A model generated the notes under the pieces. It was not told the DNA's origin, did no database searches, and was given only the letters and a program-made list of their open reading frames with translations. Positions 52,870 through 62,833 of a DNA stretch of 64,000 nt are shown one piece after another (position 1 is the first letter of the stretch; every line of letters begins with the position of its first letter). Source of the stretch: an uncultured Paracoccaceae bacterium. Its GTDB lineage: Bacteria; Pseudomonadota; Alphaproteobacteria; Rhodobacterales; Rhodobacteraceae. Where the stretch lies: positions 1-64,000 of the forward strand of contig CANLNM010000004.1 in NCBI GenBank assembly GCA_947492475.1. Reading direction: 5' to 3'. Made by a program: the position numbers and the translations under genes.

Positions 52870-53825
52870 GTCGAAAACTCACCGCAGATGGGCGCCAGAA
52901 TAAAGTCCCGCTGGGTTGCGCGGCTCATCCGTGTGTTCAGCGCCAACGCCAATTTGGCATAGGCGGCCTCCATCGTCATGTCGCGCCCATCAATCACACC
53001 ATATCGTACCAAAACCGCCCCGGCTTCATAGCTGCCCAACGAAGTGCCGCCGCCCAGACATTCGCTGACCACCACAACCGGGATGTTGCGTCGTTTTGCG
53101 GCGGCCAATGCGCGTTCCAATGTCGGATGATTTGGAACGGTCCCGCTGCCGTAACATCGCAACACCACACCGTCGCATTTGGACATGGCAAATTCGATCA
53201 CCTCCATCGATCCGCCGGGCACAACCGTGACGACGGCCACTTCTTTTTGACCAAAGACATGCCGCAAAACAGTTCCCGAAATACGTCTGGGTGGTACCTG
53301 CGAAGGCTGCGCCGAAAACGCGTCATTGTCCCGTGAATGTATCTTGCGGGTGCGCGCACCATGCAGCAACCGGCCCGAAAACTGAATCCACACCCCCGGT
53401 TCCGCGGTTAAAACAGACTCAATCGTATCAGCAAGGTTTGGGCTGCCGTCACTGCCCGGCTCTGACAGCGGCAACATCGCCCCGGTCAGAACGATGGGTT
53501 TGTCCAACCCTTCTAACGACATGCACAATGCCGCCGCACAAAACGCCATCGTGTCGGTGCCATGCGTGACGATGAAACCGTCATATTCAGAATAAAACGC
53601 CATGATCTGGCCACTGATCCGGTTCCAATCCCGGGGGGTGGCATTTGCGCTGTCGATCAACGGATCAAGACGCACAATTTCGTAAGATATTTCCTCTGGT
53701 CTTGCGGCAATCTGCTTTTCGATCTCTTCCTCCATCACTCCGATTTTGGGCACATAGCCCGCCTCGGACTGAACCATCCCTATCGTCCCACCTGTGTGAA
53801 TGATCAAAATCGACTTGTGTGTCAT
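52854..53825 (-). CDS. L-asparaginase (type I-like)
   Basis: A 323-residue enzyme hydrolysing asparagine to aspartate and ammonia. Both catalytic Thr motifs are seen: ILIIHTGGTIGM near the start and GFIVTHGTDTMAF at about residue 85-97. There is no signal peptide, so the enzyme is cytoplasmic. It is on the opposite strand to the rpsO-pnp series. GGAGG lies 9 bases before the ATG. Confidence 0.92.
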   Translation of the reverse strand: MTHKSILIIHTGGTIGMVQSEAGYVPKIGVMEEEIEKQIAARPEEISYEIVRLDPLIDSANATPRDWNRISGQIMAFYSEYDGFIVTHGTDTMAFCAAALCMSLEGLDKPIVLTGAMLPLSEPGSDGSPNLADTIESVLTAEPGVWIQFSGRLLHGARTRKIHSRDNDAFSAQPSQVPPRRISGTVLRHVFGQKEVAVVTVVPGGSMEVIEFAMSKCDGVVLRCYGSGTVPNHPTLERALAAAKRRNIPVVVVSECLGGGTSLGSYEAGAVLVRYGVIDGRDMTMEAAYAKLALALNTRMSRATQRDFILAPICGEFSTYLAA

Positions 53826-54018
53826 CTGGGCGTTCCTCCCTGCCAGTTGACGCTACGTAGTGATGTTGTTGCTTGCCCCAAATCGCCCAACATATCAACG
53901 TTTCTTACATCAAATGGCTGCGATGCGTATTATCTTTCATTTGGGAACATTGTGATGTACACGCGCGGTATCGATTCCGGCGCCCGGACCCCAGCGCCGA
54001 TATGATGCTACGGGGTCA

Positions 54019-54058
54019 GGGGGAATCCGCCCCCTACGTAAAATGGCCGCGATTGGCC
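54019..54058 (+). promoter_or_regulatory. pnp leader hairpins
   Basis: GGGGG/CCCCC with loop AATCCG (54019-54034) followed by a weaker GGCC/GGCC pair (54045-54058), ending 17 bases before the pnp ATG. In E. coli, pnp is autoregulated through a leader stem cut by RNase III; a similar role here is inference. The rest of 53826-54018 shows no gene; a CTACGTAG palindrome is at 53853. Confidence 0.4.
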
Positions 54059-54074
54059 AACTTAGGAAATTCAT

Positions 54075-56207
54075 ATGTTCAATGAAGTAAAGAAATCAAT
54101 CCAGTGGGGCGAAGAAACGCTGACACTGGAAACCGGCAAAGTTGCGCGTCAGGCAGACGGCACAGTGATTGCCACGCTGGGTGAAACCAGTGTTATGGCC
54201 AACGTCACGTTCGCCAAAGCACCAAAGCCGGGCCAGGACTTTTTCCCGCTGACCGTACATTACCAAGAAAAATATTACGCCGCCGGTAAAGTACCAGGTG
54301 GCTTTTTCAAACGTGAAGCACGCCCAACCGAAAAAGAAACACTGACAGCACGTCTGATCGACCGTCCGATCCGTCCATTGTTCGTCCCCGGCTTCAAACA
54401 CGAAGTTCTGGTGATGTGTACCGTTCTGTCCCACGATCTGGTCAACGACCCTGACGTCGTTGCGATGATTGCGGCCTCTGCTGCGCTGACCATTTCTGGC
54501 GCGCCATTCCGTGGCCCAATCGCCTGTGCGCGTGTTGGTTACGAAGACGGAGATTACATCCTGAACCCAACGGTTGATGACATGCAGGGCCTGCGCAACA
54601 ACCCTGATCAGCGTCTTGATCTGGTTGTGGCCGGCACCAAAGACGCGGTCATGATGGTTGAGTCAGAAGCCTATGAACTGACCGAAGAAGAAATGCTCGG
54701 CGCTGTGAACTTTGCCCATGCGCAAATCCAGCCGGTTATCGACCTGATCATCGATCTGGCCGAAGAAACCGCCAAAGAGCCGTTCGAATTCATCGCACCT
54801 GATTATTCTGAACTGTACGGCGTTGTTGCCGCCGCTGGCGAAGACGCCATGCGCGCTGCTTATGCAATCAGCGACAAGCAAGAGCGCACCGCCGCTGTTG
54901 CCGCCGTCAAAGAGACCATCAAAGCCGCTCTGAGCGAAGAGCAGTTAGAGGATGCGAACCTTGGCGCTGCGATGAAGAAACTGGAATCCGGTGTTCTGCG
55001 TGGGGACGTTGTTAAAAACGGTCGCCGCATCGACGGTCGCGCTTTGGACGAAATTCGCCCAATCGTCAGCCAAACTGGTTTCCTGCCACGGACCCACGGT
55101 TCTGCCTTGTTCACACGCGGCGAAACCCAAGGTCTGGTTGTGACCACATTGGGTACCGGCGATGACGAACAGATCATCGACGCGTTGCACGGCAATTTCC
55201 GGTCCAACTTTATGCTGCACTATAACTTCCCTCCCTATTCGGTTGGTGAAGTTGGCCGTGTGTCTGGCCCCGGCCGTCGTGAAATCGGTCACGGTAAACT
55301 GGCTTGGCGTGCGTTGCAGGCGGTTCTGCCAGCACCCACAGATTTCCCATACACCGTGCGCGTTGTATCCGAGATCACAGAATCCAACGGGTCGTCGTCG
55401 ATGGCGTCCGTATGTGGTGGCTCCTTGTCCATGATGGATGCTGGCGTTCCATTGAAAGCACCAGTTGCTGGTGTGGCCATGGGTCTGGTTCTGGAAGAAG
55501 ACGGATCCTACGGCATCCTGTCCGACATCTTGGGTGACGAAGATCACCTGGGCGACATGGACTTCAAAGTGGCCGGTACTGAAAACGGTATCACGTCGCT
55601 GCAGATGGACATCAAGGTTGCAGGGATTACACCTGAAATCATGGAAAAAGCCTTGGCTCAGGCCAAAGCGGGTCGTCTGCACATTCTGGACGAGATGGCC
55701 AAAGCCATCACCGGCGCGCAGGAATTCTCGGTTCATGCTCCACGCATCGAAACCATGAATATCCCAACCGACAAAATCCGCGAAGTGATCGGGTCCGGTG
55801 GTAAGGTTATCCGTGAAATCGTTGAAGTGTCCGGCGCCAAAGTCGATATCAACGATGACGGCGTGATCAAAATCGCATCGCCAAACGGCGAAGCCATCAA
55901 AAAGGCCTATGAGATGATCCACTCGATCGTCGCAGAGCCAGAAGAAGGTGCGATCTACGAAGGTACAGTTGTCAAAATCGTTGATTTCGGTGCATTCGTG
56001 AACTTCTTTGGTAAGCGTGACGGTCTGGTCCATGTTTCTCAGATCGAAAATCGCCGCCTGAACCACCCATCTGACGTTCTGAAAGAAGGTCAAAAAGTAT
56101 GGGTTAAGCTTCTTGGCTTTGATGATCGTGGCAAGGTTCGCCTGTCCATGAAAGTTGTCGATCAGGAAACAGGCACAGAAGCCAAACAAGAAGAAGCCGC
56201 TGACTAA
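54075..56207 (+). CDS. pnp: polynucleotide phosphorylase
   Basis: A 710-residue 3'-5' phosphorolytic exoribonuclease. Two RNase PH domains surround a helical linker (first about 10-145, second about 320-465 with [15 protein letters not shown] and the catalytic [13 protein letters not shown] and [19 protein letters not shown]). These are followed by KH ([22 protein letters not shown]) and S1 ([17 protein letters not shown]) domains. It degrades mRNA with RNase E and can add tails. Monocistronic here, with a leader hairpin and strong terminator. Confidence 0.98.
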   Translation: MFNEVKKSIQWGEETLTLETGKVARQADGTVIATLGETSVMANVTFAKAPKPGQDFFPLTVHYQEKYYAAGKVPGGFFKREARPTEKETLTARLIDRPIRPLFVPGFKHEVLVMCTVLSHDLVNDPDVVAMIAASAALTISGAPFRGPIACARVGYEDGDYILNPTVDDMQGLRNNPDQRLDLVVAGTKDAVMMVESEAYELTEEEMLGAVNFAHAQIQPVIDLIIDLAEETAKEPFEFIAPDYSELYGVVAAAGEDAMRAAYAISDKQERTAAVAAVKETIKAALSEEQLEDANLGAAMKKLESGVLRGDVVKNGRRIDGRALDEIRPIVSQTGFLPRTHGSALFTRGETQGLVVTTLGTGDDEQIIDALHGNFRSNFMLHYNFPPYSVGEVGRVSGPGRREIGHGKLAWRALQAVLPAPTDFPYTVRVVSEITESNGSSSMASVCGGSLSMMDAGVPLKAPVAGVAMGLVLEEDGSYGILSDILGDEDHLGDMDFKVAGTENGITSLQMDIKVAGITPEIMEKALAQAKAGRLHILDEMAKAITGAQEFSVHAPRIETMNIPTDKIREVIGSGGKVIREIVEVSGAKVDINDDGVIKIASPNGEAIKKAYEMIHSIVAEPEEGAIYEGTVVKIVDFGAFVNFFGKRDGLVHVSQIENRRLNHPSDVLKEGQKVWVKLLGFDDRGKVRLSMKVVDQETGTEAKQEEAAD

Positions 56208-56230
56208 GCGCTACCTTCTTTGAACGTTTA

Positions 56231-56262
56231 AGAGCCCCGGCATTTACCGGGGCTCTTTTTTT
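56231..56262 (+). terminator. pnp terminator
   Basis: AGAGCCCCGG and CCGGGGCTCT form a perfect 10-base stem with loop CATTTA followed by a run of T. Confidence 0.95.
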
Positions 56263-56285
56263 GGCGTTCTTTTCCTTGGCATAGC

Positions 56286-57881
56286 TCAGCCAAACTGAGC
56301 AAAATCTTCGCTCAGGCTTTCTTTGTCATCATTCCACGCGGCCTGTTCAGCGGTGTTTTGTTGTGCCCCCACATCAAACCTTTTGAGCGTGTTGGTCAGT
56401 TGATCCATGGACTGCTCCAACCCAACGGTGGCGGCGAAGGCTTCTTCTGATCTTGCCGCATTGCTCTGAGTGATGCCTTCGATTGTGTCCAATGCGGCCC
56501 GAATTTCTGATACAGAATCGGACTGATCCCGCGCTGATTTAGCGATTTCGACAATACTTTCAGAGGCTTCTTTCACATCGGTTAGAATACCGGTCAGTGC
56601 CTCACCCACCTCTTTCACCAAAACGACGCCAGCTGAAACCTGTTCGCCGCTTTGTTCAATCAATCGATTGATATTTTGCGCGGCCTCAGAGGACCGATAT
56701 GCAAGGGCGCGCACTTCGGATGCCACAATCGCAAATCCGGCCCCCGCTTCACCTGCACGCGCGGCTTCTACGCCTGCATTCAGTGCCAACAGGTTTGTTT
56801 GAAATGCGATGTCTTCGATCAAGCTTACGATGCTGTTGATTTCACCCGATGATTCTTCGATTGCGTCCATGGCCGTAACCGCGCGTTCGACGATAACCGC
56901 GCTGTTTTCCGCAGCCGATCTGGTGATATCAAACCGGTTCTGCGTTCGACCTGTTGTGTCGACAGATGTTTTCATCGCGTCTGAAATGTTGACCACCGCA
57001 CCCGACACCCGTGCCAGGGTTTCGGCCTGTTGTTCCGTGCTTTTGGCGACCTGATTGGACGAGGCTGCTAATTCCCCAGAACTTAGCCGCATGCCATCGG
57101 ACAAAGACACGACTGTGCTAACGGCAACGTTTAGGGCGTTGACGGTCTCATTAAAGCTCTTGCGCAAATCCTCATATTCCGTCGGGAATGGTCCTGTGAT
57201 GTCAGCCCTGAGATTTCCGGATTCCACCTCTGACAAACCTGTCCGCAATTGGGTCACGACATTCGTCTGGGCGCGATCCTTTTCTGCGATTACAGCCATT
57301 TCCTGTTCCAATGCAGACATGGCATCCGTCAGGGCCGATTTGTCGGTTTGGATCGTTAGCAGCTGCGCGTGCGTATTGCGCGCAGCCACAACCAAAATGA
57401 TCGTTTCAACGACCAAAATGGCAGCGTGAAACAGCGTCCGTTCAATATTCGCCGATAGATCCGTCGAAGGGTAAATCAGGCTGGGCATTACAAATGTCAA
57501 AGCCAGATGGTGCAAGGCGATCACACCAGCCCCGACCACCAATGCAACGGGATCAACAAGGAGCGTCACCATCGCCAGCCCGGCAAAATAGGTCATGTGA
57601 CTGTCTATTTGCCAGGCATGACCAGAAAACGCCGCCGTCAGCAGCGCAATTTCCCCGATCAGTGAAATCGTAACACCCAACCGCCCGGCCAGACCTGTTC
57701 CTTTTTTATAGGACGCAACCGCGAGCAGGGCGAACATCCCAGCAAGCCCACCAATTGCAAAAACAGAATTTCCGATCGTCCCCGCGACGATAATCGGAAT
57801 GGCACCAACAACAACCGTAACAATCGTGAGCATCCGCAACGCGGAATGTCGTGTGTTTTCCAGTTCATTTAGTTTGCGCAT
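56286..57881 (-). CDS. methyl-accepting chemotaxis protein with six-helix membrane sensor
   Basis: A 531-residue receptor. Residues 15-168 form about six membrane helices with little periplasmic domain; within them [14 protein letters not shown] and [11 protein letters not shown] carry His residues (88, 95, 124, 125). A HAMP-like link and coiled coil follow (about 175-260), then the cytoplasmic signalling domain with the hairpin tip [21 protein letters not shown]. It signals to CheA/CheW, which are not in the window. The ATG at 57881 has GGGGA 7 bases upstream. It overlaps the preceding small gene by 17 bases, so the two are coupled. Confidence 0.92.
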   Translation of the reverse strand: MRKLNELENTRHSALRMLTIVTVVVGAIPIIVAGTIGNSVFAIGGLAGMFALLAVASYKKGTGLAGRLGVTISLIGEIALLTAAFSGHAWQIDSHMTYFAGLAMVTLLVDPVALVVGAGVIALHHLALTFVMPSLIYPSTDLSANIERTLFHAAILVVETIILVVAARNTHAQLLTIQTDKSALTDAMSALEQEMAVIAEKDRAQTNVVTQLRTGLSEVESGNLRADITGPFPTEYEDLRKSFNETVNALNVAVSTVVSLSDGMRLSSGELAASSNQVAKSTEQQAETLARVSGAVVNISDAMKTSVDTTGRTQNRFDITRSAAENSAVIVERAVTAMDAIEESSGEINSIVSLIEDIAFQTNLLALNAGVEAARAGEAGAGFAIVASEVRALAYRSSEAAQNINRLIEQSGEQVSAGVVLVKEVGEALTGILTDVKEASESIVEIAKSARDQSDSVSEIRAALDTIEGITQSNAARSEEAFAATVGLEQSMDQLTNTLKRFDVGAQQNTAEQAAWNDDKESLSEDFAQFG

Positions 57882-58188
57882 TAAGTTCCCCACACAGCCA
57901 TGCTTGTATTGACCCGTCCAGAACCGCCCATGCCCCAAGCGCCAGCAGACGGTCCGCAAATTGCGGATCATCTGAAACACCAAGCACCGATAGATACCTC
58001 TTTTCAGCCCCGACAACCTGACCACCGGCATCTTGCACCAATTGTTCAAAATCTTGGGTAGGGGACGCAACCACCAGCACCAATGACCCCGGTTCGACAG
58101 GTGTCGAAACGACAGCCATCACGGGGGTCACCAGCAAACAAAGCATCAATGATGCAATGGCAAGGAGGAAATCCAGAACGTTTTTCAT
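57865..58188 (-). CDS. small envelope protein upstream of and overlapping the chemoreceptor gene
   Basis: 107 residues with an N-terminal signal or membrane helix (about 5-25, ending TPVMA). The short soluble part begins [26 protein letters not shown], which looks like a small Rossmann-like beta-alpha unit. I recognise no family. The 17-base overlap with the receptor gene suggests the two work together, perhaps as a ligand or partner protein of the receptor, but this is inference. AGGAGG lies in good position upstream. Confidence 0.7.
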   Translation of the reverse strand: MKNVLDFLLAIASLMLCLLVTPVMAVVSTPVEPGSLVLVVASPTQDFEQLVQDAGGQVVGAEKRYLSVLGVSDDPQFADRLLALGAWAVLDGSIQAWLCGELNAQTK

Positions 58189-58260
58189 CCCGCCACTAAA
58201 CGCGCAGCGCTCTAAATATCAGGTAAACATTTTGGTTTAATCGCGAATATTCACAAGGGT

Positions 58261-58995
58261 TTATCGTTTGACCAAATACCCGTTGGGATTAAAGCTGGCA
58301 TTAACCCCAAAGAAGTCATTGTAATGAGTGTCGATGTCATAATGGTCAGGAAAATCCCTGAGATATTCGTGAACTGCGCGGTTCGGGCCACCGTCATATC
58401 GCCAGTTTCCGCCTTGGTCCTCGATGACGCCATCTTCGATCAACAAATATTCGCCGGACTGCATGCGTTTGGCAAAATAGGCCATAACCGCATGGCTGAC
58501 CCTAAAGGTATGGGCGCTGTCTTCGATCACCAACCACGGCCGCGGCAGCGTATCTAACGCCGCATGCAGGTCGCTTTCTTCAAGATGTTCCGCATCAGCC
58601 TGATAGAACCGAACTTTGCTCTTTGACGCTTGTGTGGTTGGGTTTTCTTCTAGGGTGCGAAAATCAACGGTGACGATTTCTGTATCCAACCCGTAATTGC
58701 GGCACAAATCTTCGTAAAACAGTGCTGCCCCGCCGTGAAACGACCCAATTTCGATGATCGATCCCGGCTTTAAGTCAAAGATCAGCTTCATATAGATTGC
58801 CAGATCAATCGGGCTTTTGAGACAGCTCACACCCTTATATGTATAGTCCATAACCCCTTTGTGATAGGGTTTTAGAAATTCTGGCGTGAACGCAGTTTTA
58901 AAGGACCGTGGTTCGGGCGGCGTTGCAGCGACGTCTTCGGGTTTGCGTTTGATCCGCTGCTGGGCGGGCCGGACATCCGGGTTCTTTTCATGCAT
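58261..58995 (-). CDS. CmcI-type (cephalosporin hydroxylase family) SAM-fold protein
   Basis: 244 residues. Core motifs: PGSIIEIGSFHGGAALFYEDL (SAM-binding loop), TEIVTVDFRT, RPWLVIEDSAHTF and YLLIEDGVIED with Asp residues suited to a metal, then NDFFGVNASFNPNGYLVKR. These match the cephalosporin hydroxylase/CmcI family, whose members often act as methyltransferases on carbohydrate or natural-product substrates. The first 35 residues are basic and unstructured. It stands alone; no biosynthetic cluster surrounds it. Confidence 0.8.
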   Translation of the reverse strand: MHEKNPDVRPAQQRIKRKPEDVAATPPEPRSFKTAFTPEFLKPYHKGVMDYTYKGVSCLKSPIDLAIYMKLIFDLKPGSIIEIGSFHGGAALFYEDLCRNYGLDTEIVTVDFRTLEENPTTQASKSKVRFYQADAEHLEESDLHAALDTLPRPWLVIEDSAHTFRVSHAVMAYFAKRMQSGEYLLIEDGVIEDQGGNWRYDGGPNRAVHEYLRDFPDHYDIDTHYNDFFGVNASFNPNGYLVKR

Positions 58996-59052
58996 ATTGC
59001 GCGCTCTTTTCTAAGGCAAATGGCGCGCATCCCTGGATGCACGCCAAAACAG

Positions 59053-59700
59053 TTACAGCTTCACTTTGCGCAGATAAGGCAGCACCATATCCACCTCGCC
59101 ATATTTGGCGCGCGCGTCTTCGTCTGACACGGTCATCGGTACAATCACGTCCCCACCGGGCACCCAATTGGCAGGCGTTGCAACGCCCTGACCATTGGCC
59201 GTTTGCAACGCATCCACAGCGCGCAGAACCTCAGCGAAATTGCGCCCGACATTCATCGGATAGGTCATGGACAGCTTCAATTGGTTGTCTGGGCCAATGA
59301 TGAAAACTGACCGCACGGTGGCCGTGTCATTTGGCGTGCGCCCATCGGGCAAAATTGCCTCGGCTGGCAACATGTCGAACGCTTTGGACAAGGCCAGACC
59401 CTGGTCCGCAACAATTGGGAAATTCGGCGTTGCACCACCGGCTTTCTCAATATCCGCTTTCCATTTGATGTGCTCTTCTACACCATCAACGGAAACGCCC
59501 ATGACATTCACGTTGCGTTTGTCCCATTCATCCGCCAGCTGCGCCACGGCACCAAATTCGGTGGTGCAAACGGGGGTGAAATCTTTGGGATGTGAAAACA
59601 GAATGGACCAATTGCCCCCAACCCAATCATGCAGGTTCAACGACCCTTGATCCGTTTCAACGGTCAAATTGGGGATGACTTCGTTTATCCGAATACCCAT
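59053..59700 (-). CDS. 1-Cys peroxiredoxin (Prx6 type)
   Basis: A 215-residue thiol peroxidase that reduces hydrogen peroxide and organic hydroperoxides. The peroxidatic Cys is C45 in FSHPKDFTPVCTTEFG, and the resolving Cys found in 2-Cys enzymes is absent (no other Cys visible). The Prx6-type C-terminal extension (PANWVPGGDVIVPMTVSDEDA) is present. Divergent from the aldehyde dehydrogenase gene across 139 bases that hold the shared promoters. Confidence 0.94.
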   Translation of the reverse strand: MGIRINEVIPNLTVETDQGSLNLHDWVGGNWSILFSHPKDFTPVCTTEFGAVAQLADEWDKRNVNVMGVSVDGVEEHIKWKADIEKAGGATPNFPIVADQGLALSKAFDMLPAEAILPDGRTPNDTATVRSVFIIGPDNQLKLSMTYPMNVGRNFAEVLRAVDALQTANGQGVATPANWVPGGDVIVPMTVSDEDARAKYGEVDMVLPYLRKVKL

Positions 59701-59839
59701 GTTTATCTCCAGCGATATGTCGCAGATAGAACATCTTCTGCGTTCTGTATTTGGATATAGGTTTGAAAAACGTCAAAAGCCAGCTTTGCTTGCAAATACT
59801 CGGCAATCCTGCCAAGGCTTGTCGGAAGGGAGAAATAAT

Positions 59840-61279
59840 ATGATCAAAAAACGCGAGTTCTATATTGACGGAGCGTGGGTTGCGCCTGCATCCCCCCGTG
59901 ATCACGATGTGATCAATCCATCAAACGAAGACCCCTGCGCGGTCATTTCCTTGGGCGATCAGGCAGATACCGATGCCGCCGTTGCGGCCGCCAAATCCGC
60001 GTGGCCCGCTTGGCGTGCAACGGACCCATCCGCGCGCGTTGCGATTATCGAAAAATTCCTAGAGCAATACGAAGCTCGCAAAGAAGAAATGGCCCAAGCG
60101 ATCAGCTTGGAAATGGGGGCCCCGATCACATTGGCGCGGAATTCTCAGGCCACGAGCATTCCATGGCACACACAGGGTTTTCTGGACGCGGCCAAGAATT
60201 TTCAGTGGGTCAAGGACGCTGGTGAACATGCGCCCAATGACCGTCTATCCTATGAACCGATTGGCGTTGTTGGCTTGATAACCCCTTGGAATTGGCCAAT
60301 GAATCAAGTCACTCTGAAGGTCATACCGGCCCTACTCGCCGGATGTACCTGCGTGTTAAAACCCTCAGAAGAGGCGCCGCTCTCTTCGATGCTATTTGCA
60401 GAGTTTTTGCACGATGCCGGCCTGCCAGCCGGGGTGTTCAATCTGGTGAATGGCGACGGGCTGGGTGTGGGCACGCAGCTCTCTGAACACAAGGATGTTC
60501 AGATGATCAGCTTTACCGGTTCAACCCGTGCGGGGCGCGCTATTTCCAAGGCGGCCGCCGACACAATGAAACGTGTGACACTGGAATTGGGCGGCAAAGG
60601 GGCGAACCTGATTTTTGCGGATGCGGATGACAAAGCGGTTAAACGCGGCGTTCTGCATATGATGAACAATACCGGTCAATCCTGCAATGCCCCCAGCCGC
60701 ATGTTGGTGGACCGCACCGTTTATGATCAAACGTTGGAAATTGCACGCGAAACCGCAGACAGTATCAAGGTTGGTACACCAACCGAAGAAGGCCGCCATA
60801 TTGGTCCGGTCGTCAATAAACGCCAATGGGACCAAATTCAGGGATTGATCGAAACGGGCATCAACGAAGGTGCGCGGTTGATTGCGGGCGGCCCCGGCCT
60901 GCCAGAAGGCGTCAATCGTGGCTATTATGTCCGCCCAACCGTGTTTGCCGATGTCAGCAATGACATGACAATCGCGCAGCAGGAAATCTTTGGTCCTGTT
61001 TTGTCGATCATTCCTTTTGACTCCGAGGAAGAGGCCGTTCGCATCGCCAACGACACGGAATACGGCCTGACAAACTATGTTCAGACCCAAGATGCCGCAC
61101 GCGCCAACCGGCTCTCGCTTCAGCTTGAATCCGGCATGGTTGAAATCAATGGTCAGGGCCGCGCACAGGGCATGCCTTTTGGTGGCAAAAAGTCATCCGG
61201 TCGGGCCCGTGAAGGGGGCGCATTTGGGCTTGAGGAATTTCTGGAGGTGAAGTCCATCTCTGGTTGGATCAACACCTAA
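59840..61279 (+). CDS. NAD(P)-dependent aldehyde dehydrogenase family protein
   Basis: 479 residues. Cofactor-binding region VVGLITPWNWPMNQ, catalytic Glu 249 in VTLELGGKG, catalytic Cys 282 in NTGQSCNAPSR, and the C-terminal EIFGPVLSIIPFDSEEEAV. It oxidises an aldehyde to the acid; the substrate cannot be told. The ATG at 59840 is preceded by GGGAG 8 bases upstream; an open frame extends upstream to 59669 across the peroxiredoxin start and is not coding. Confidence 0.93.
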   Translation: MIKKREFYIDGAWVAPASPRDHDVINPSNEDPCAVISLGDQADTDAAVAAAKSAWPAWRATDPSARVAIIEKFLEQYEARKEEMAQAISLEMGAPITLARNSQATSIPWHTQGFLDAAKNFQWVKDAGEHAPNDRLSYEPIGVVGLITPWNWPMNQVTLKVIPALLAGCTCVLKPSEEAPLSSMLFAEFLHDAGLPAGVFNLVNGDGLGVGTQLSEHKDVQMISFTGSTRAGRAISKAAADTMKRVTLELGGKGANLIFADADDKAVKRGVLHMMNNTGQSCNAPSRMLVDRTVYDQTLEIARETADSIKVGTPTEEGRHIGPVVNKRQWDQIQGLIETGINEGARLIAGGPGLPEGVNRGYYVRPTVFADVSNDMTIAQQEIFGPVLSIIPFDSEEEAVRIANDTEYGLTNYVQTQDAARANRLSLQLESGMVEINGQGRAQGMPFGGKKSSGRAREGGAFGLEEFLEVKSISGWINT

Positions 61280-61302
61280 CTGCAACAAAACATAGCCAAG
61301 AG

Positions 61303-61331
61303 AGCGTCCCAGTGGGGCGCTTTTTCTTTTT
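61303..61331 (+). terminator. terminator of the aldehyde dehydrogenase gene
   Basis: AGCGTCCC/GGGGCGCT (one G-T pair) with loop AGT followed by TTTTTCTTTTT, just beyond the stop and touching the convergent gene's stop at 61330. Confidence 0.8.
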
Positions 61332-61983
61332 AAAACGGGGCTTTGGCCGTGATGCGTGTGCCCTGCCCGCCATCGGGATGACGAAACCGAAGCGTTTCTG
61401 AATGCAGCATCAAACGCGGGTGATCCAGTGCCGCGCCCGTGGCGTAAAACGGATCCCCCAAAATGGGATGACCCAACGCCAACATATGGACCCGCAATTG
61501 ATGCGACCGCCCGGTTTTTGGCATCAGCCGCACACGGGTTTCATCATCGTTTGACCGCACAACGCGCCAGTCGGTTTGCGCGGATTTCCCCGTTTCATGA
61601 CACACCATCTGTTTGGGGCGATTTGGCCAGTCTACGATCAATGGCAGGTCCACCTGCCCGGTTTTCGGCTCTAGTTTGCCATGCACGCGTGCGACATATG
61701 TCTTTTGGGTTTGGCGTTTTTCAAACTGCAGCCCCAGATGCCGCTGTGCATGGGGCGTCAGGGCAAAAATCATCACACCAGACGTGTCGCGATCCAGTCG
61801 ATGCACCAACAATGCCGTCGGAAAGACCTGCTGCACACGTGTGATCAGGCAATCCGCCAAATGTTCACCCCGCCCGGGCACCGATAACAGGCCGCTTGGC
61901 TTATCAACCAGCACCACTTCGTGGTCTTCGTGCAGAACCACAAGCGGGTCTTGGGGTGGGGTATATTCGGTTCCAATTTGCAT
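61330..61983 (-). CDS. RluA-family RNA pseudouridine synthase
   Basis: A 217-residue enzyme that makes pseudouridine in rRNA or tRNA. The catalytic motif LLVHRLDRDTSGVM holds the Asp; VVLVDKPSGLLSVPG and the C-terminal TGRSHQLRVHMLALGHPILGD are the other family motifs. It lacks the S4 domain and is close in length to RluA itself. Exact target not assigned. Confidence 0.92.
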   Translation of the reverse strand: MQIGTEYTPPQDPLVVLHEDHEVVLVDKPSGLLSVPGRGEHLADCLITRVQQVFPTALLVHRLDRDTSGVMIFALTPHAQRHLGLQFEKRQTQKTYVARVHGKLEPKTGQVDLPLIVDWPNRPKQMVCHETGKSAQTDWRVVRSNDDETRVRLMPKTGRSHQLRVHMLALGHPILGDPFYATGAALDHPRLMLHSETLRFRHPDGGQGTRITAKAPF

Positions 61984-62071
61984 GCCGCGTCCCTATCCGA
62001 TCCGCCGGCCAAGGGAAAGCTATCGCAGCGTTAGGCTTGCAATGGGTCCGCAATGTCACCAGCAATTACCT

Positions 62072-62800
62072 ATGAAAATCCCGACATTCCTTTCCAAGCC
62101 GCCTTTGGCTCCAATATTGATCTGGCAGGGATTGACCGTGCGGCGCCATGCGCTTTTGCTGGCGGAACCTATTGGGCCACGAAAGGGAACTACCCGGTCC
62201 CAGATCAGCACCGATACCCACCTTCGTCTCTTGATCATCGGGGACAGTTCTGCCGCTGGGGTCGGTGTGGACCATCAAGAGGATGCATTATTGGGGCAAT
62301 TGATCGCGCGGCTGTCGCAATCGATGCATGTGACATGGCAATTAGAGGCAAAAACCGGCGCGACAACGCCATCAACGTTACAGCATCTACAGCACTTGGA
62401 CCCAGATCACTTTGACGTGGCGCTGATTGTGCTGGGGGTGAATGACGTGACCCGCAATGCCAGTTTACGCCCATGGATTGCCCAACAAAACAGGCTGCGG
62501 GCGCTGTTGCGGGCCAAATTCGGCGTGCAGCATATTCTTGTGAATGATCTGCCACCGATGGGTCGGTTTCCATTGCTGCCCACCCCATTGCGCCAGATTT
62601 TAGGACAGGACGCGGCGCGGCTTGGACGTGCGCTTGCGGCCAACGTGGCCAAGGAACCTGATGTGACGTTTGTGCCGATTACTGTGCCATATGCACCCAA
62701 ATACATCGCAAAGGATGGGTTTCACCCGTCAAAGGCCGCCTATGATTTATGGGCGGACATGCTGGCACCGCAGATCACCACGAAAAACGGGCAGACCTAA
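62072..62800 (+). CDS. SGNH/GDSL-type hydrolase
   Basis: A 242-residue esterase-type enzyme. SGNH blocks: LLIIGDSSAAGVGVD (catalytic Ser, block I), GATTPS with a nearby Gly (II), LIVLGVNDVTRN (III) and DGFHPSKAAYDLWA (Asp-His, V). A Lys/Pro-rich start with a weak hydrophobic stretch (PPLAPILIWQGLTVRRHALLL) may contact membrane. Substrate unknown. The frame is open far upstream (to 61613), but that part lies over the opposing pseudouridine synthase gene. The Shine-Dalgarno at 62072 is weak. Confidence 0.82.
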   Translation: MKIPTFLSKPPLAPILIWQGLTVRRHALLLAEPIGPRKGTTRSQISTDTHLRLLIIGDSSAAGVGVDHQEDALLGQLIARLSQSMHVTWQLEAKTGATTPSTLQHLQHLDPDHFDVALIVLGVNDVTRNASLRPWIAQQNRLRALLRAKFGVQHILVNDLPPMGRFPLLPTPLRQILGQDAARLGRALAANVAKEPDVTFVPITVPYAPKYIAKDGFHPSKAAYDLWADMLAPQITTKNGQT

Positions 62801-62833
62801 GCCTGCCCGTTTCCAATGCTCTGTCTCGTCGGA

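Noticed and set aside
54945-56189. 414-residue open frame antisense to pnp
   Set aside because: Shadow of the pnp codon pattern; Phe/His/Asp-rich product without any motif.
61613-62071. Upstream extension of the SGNH hydrolase frame
   Set aside because: It lies over the opposing pseudouridine synthase gene and shows no SGNH-related sequence.
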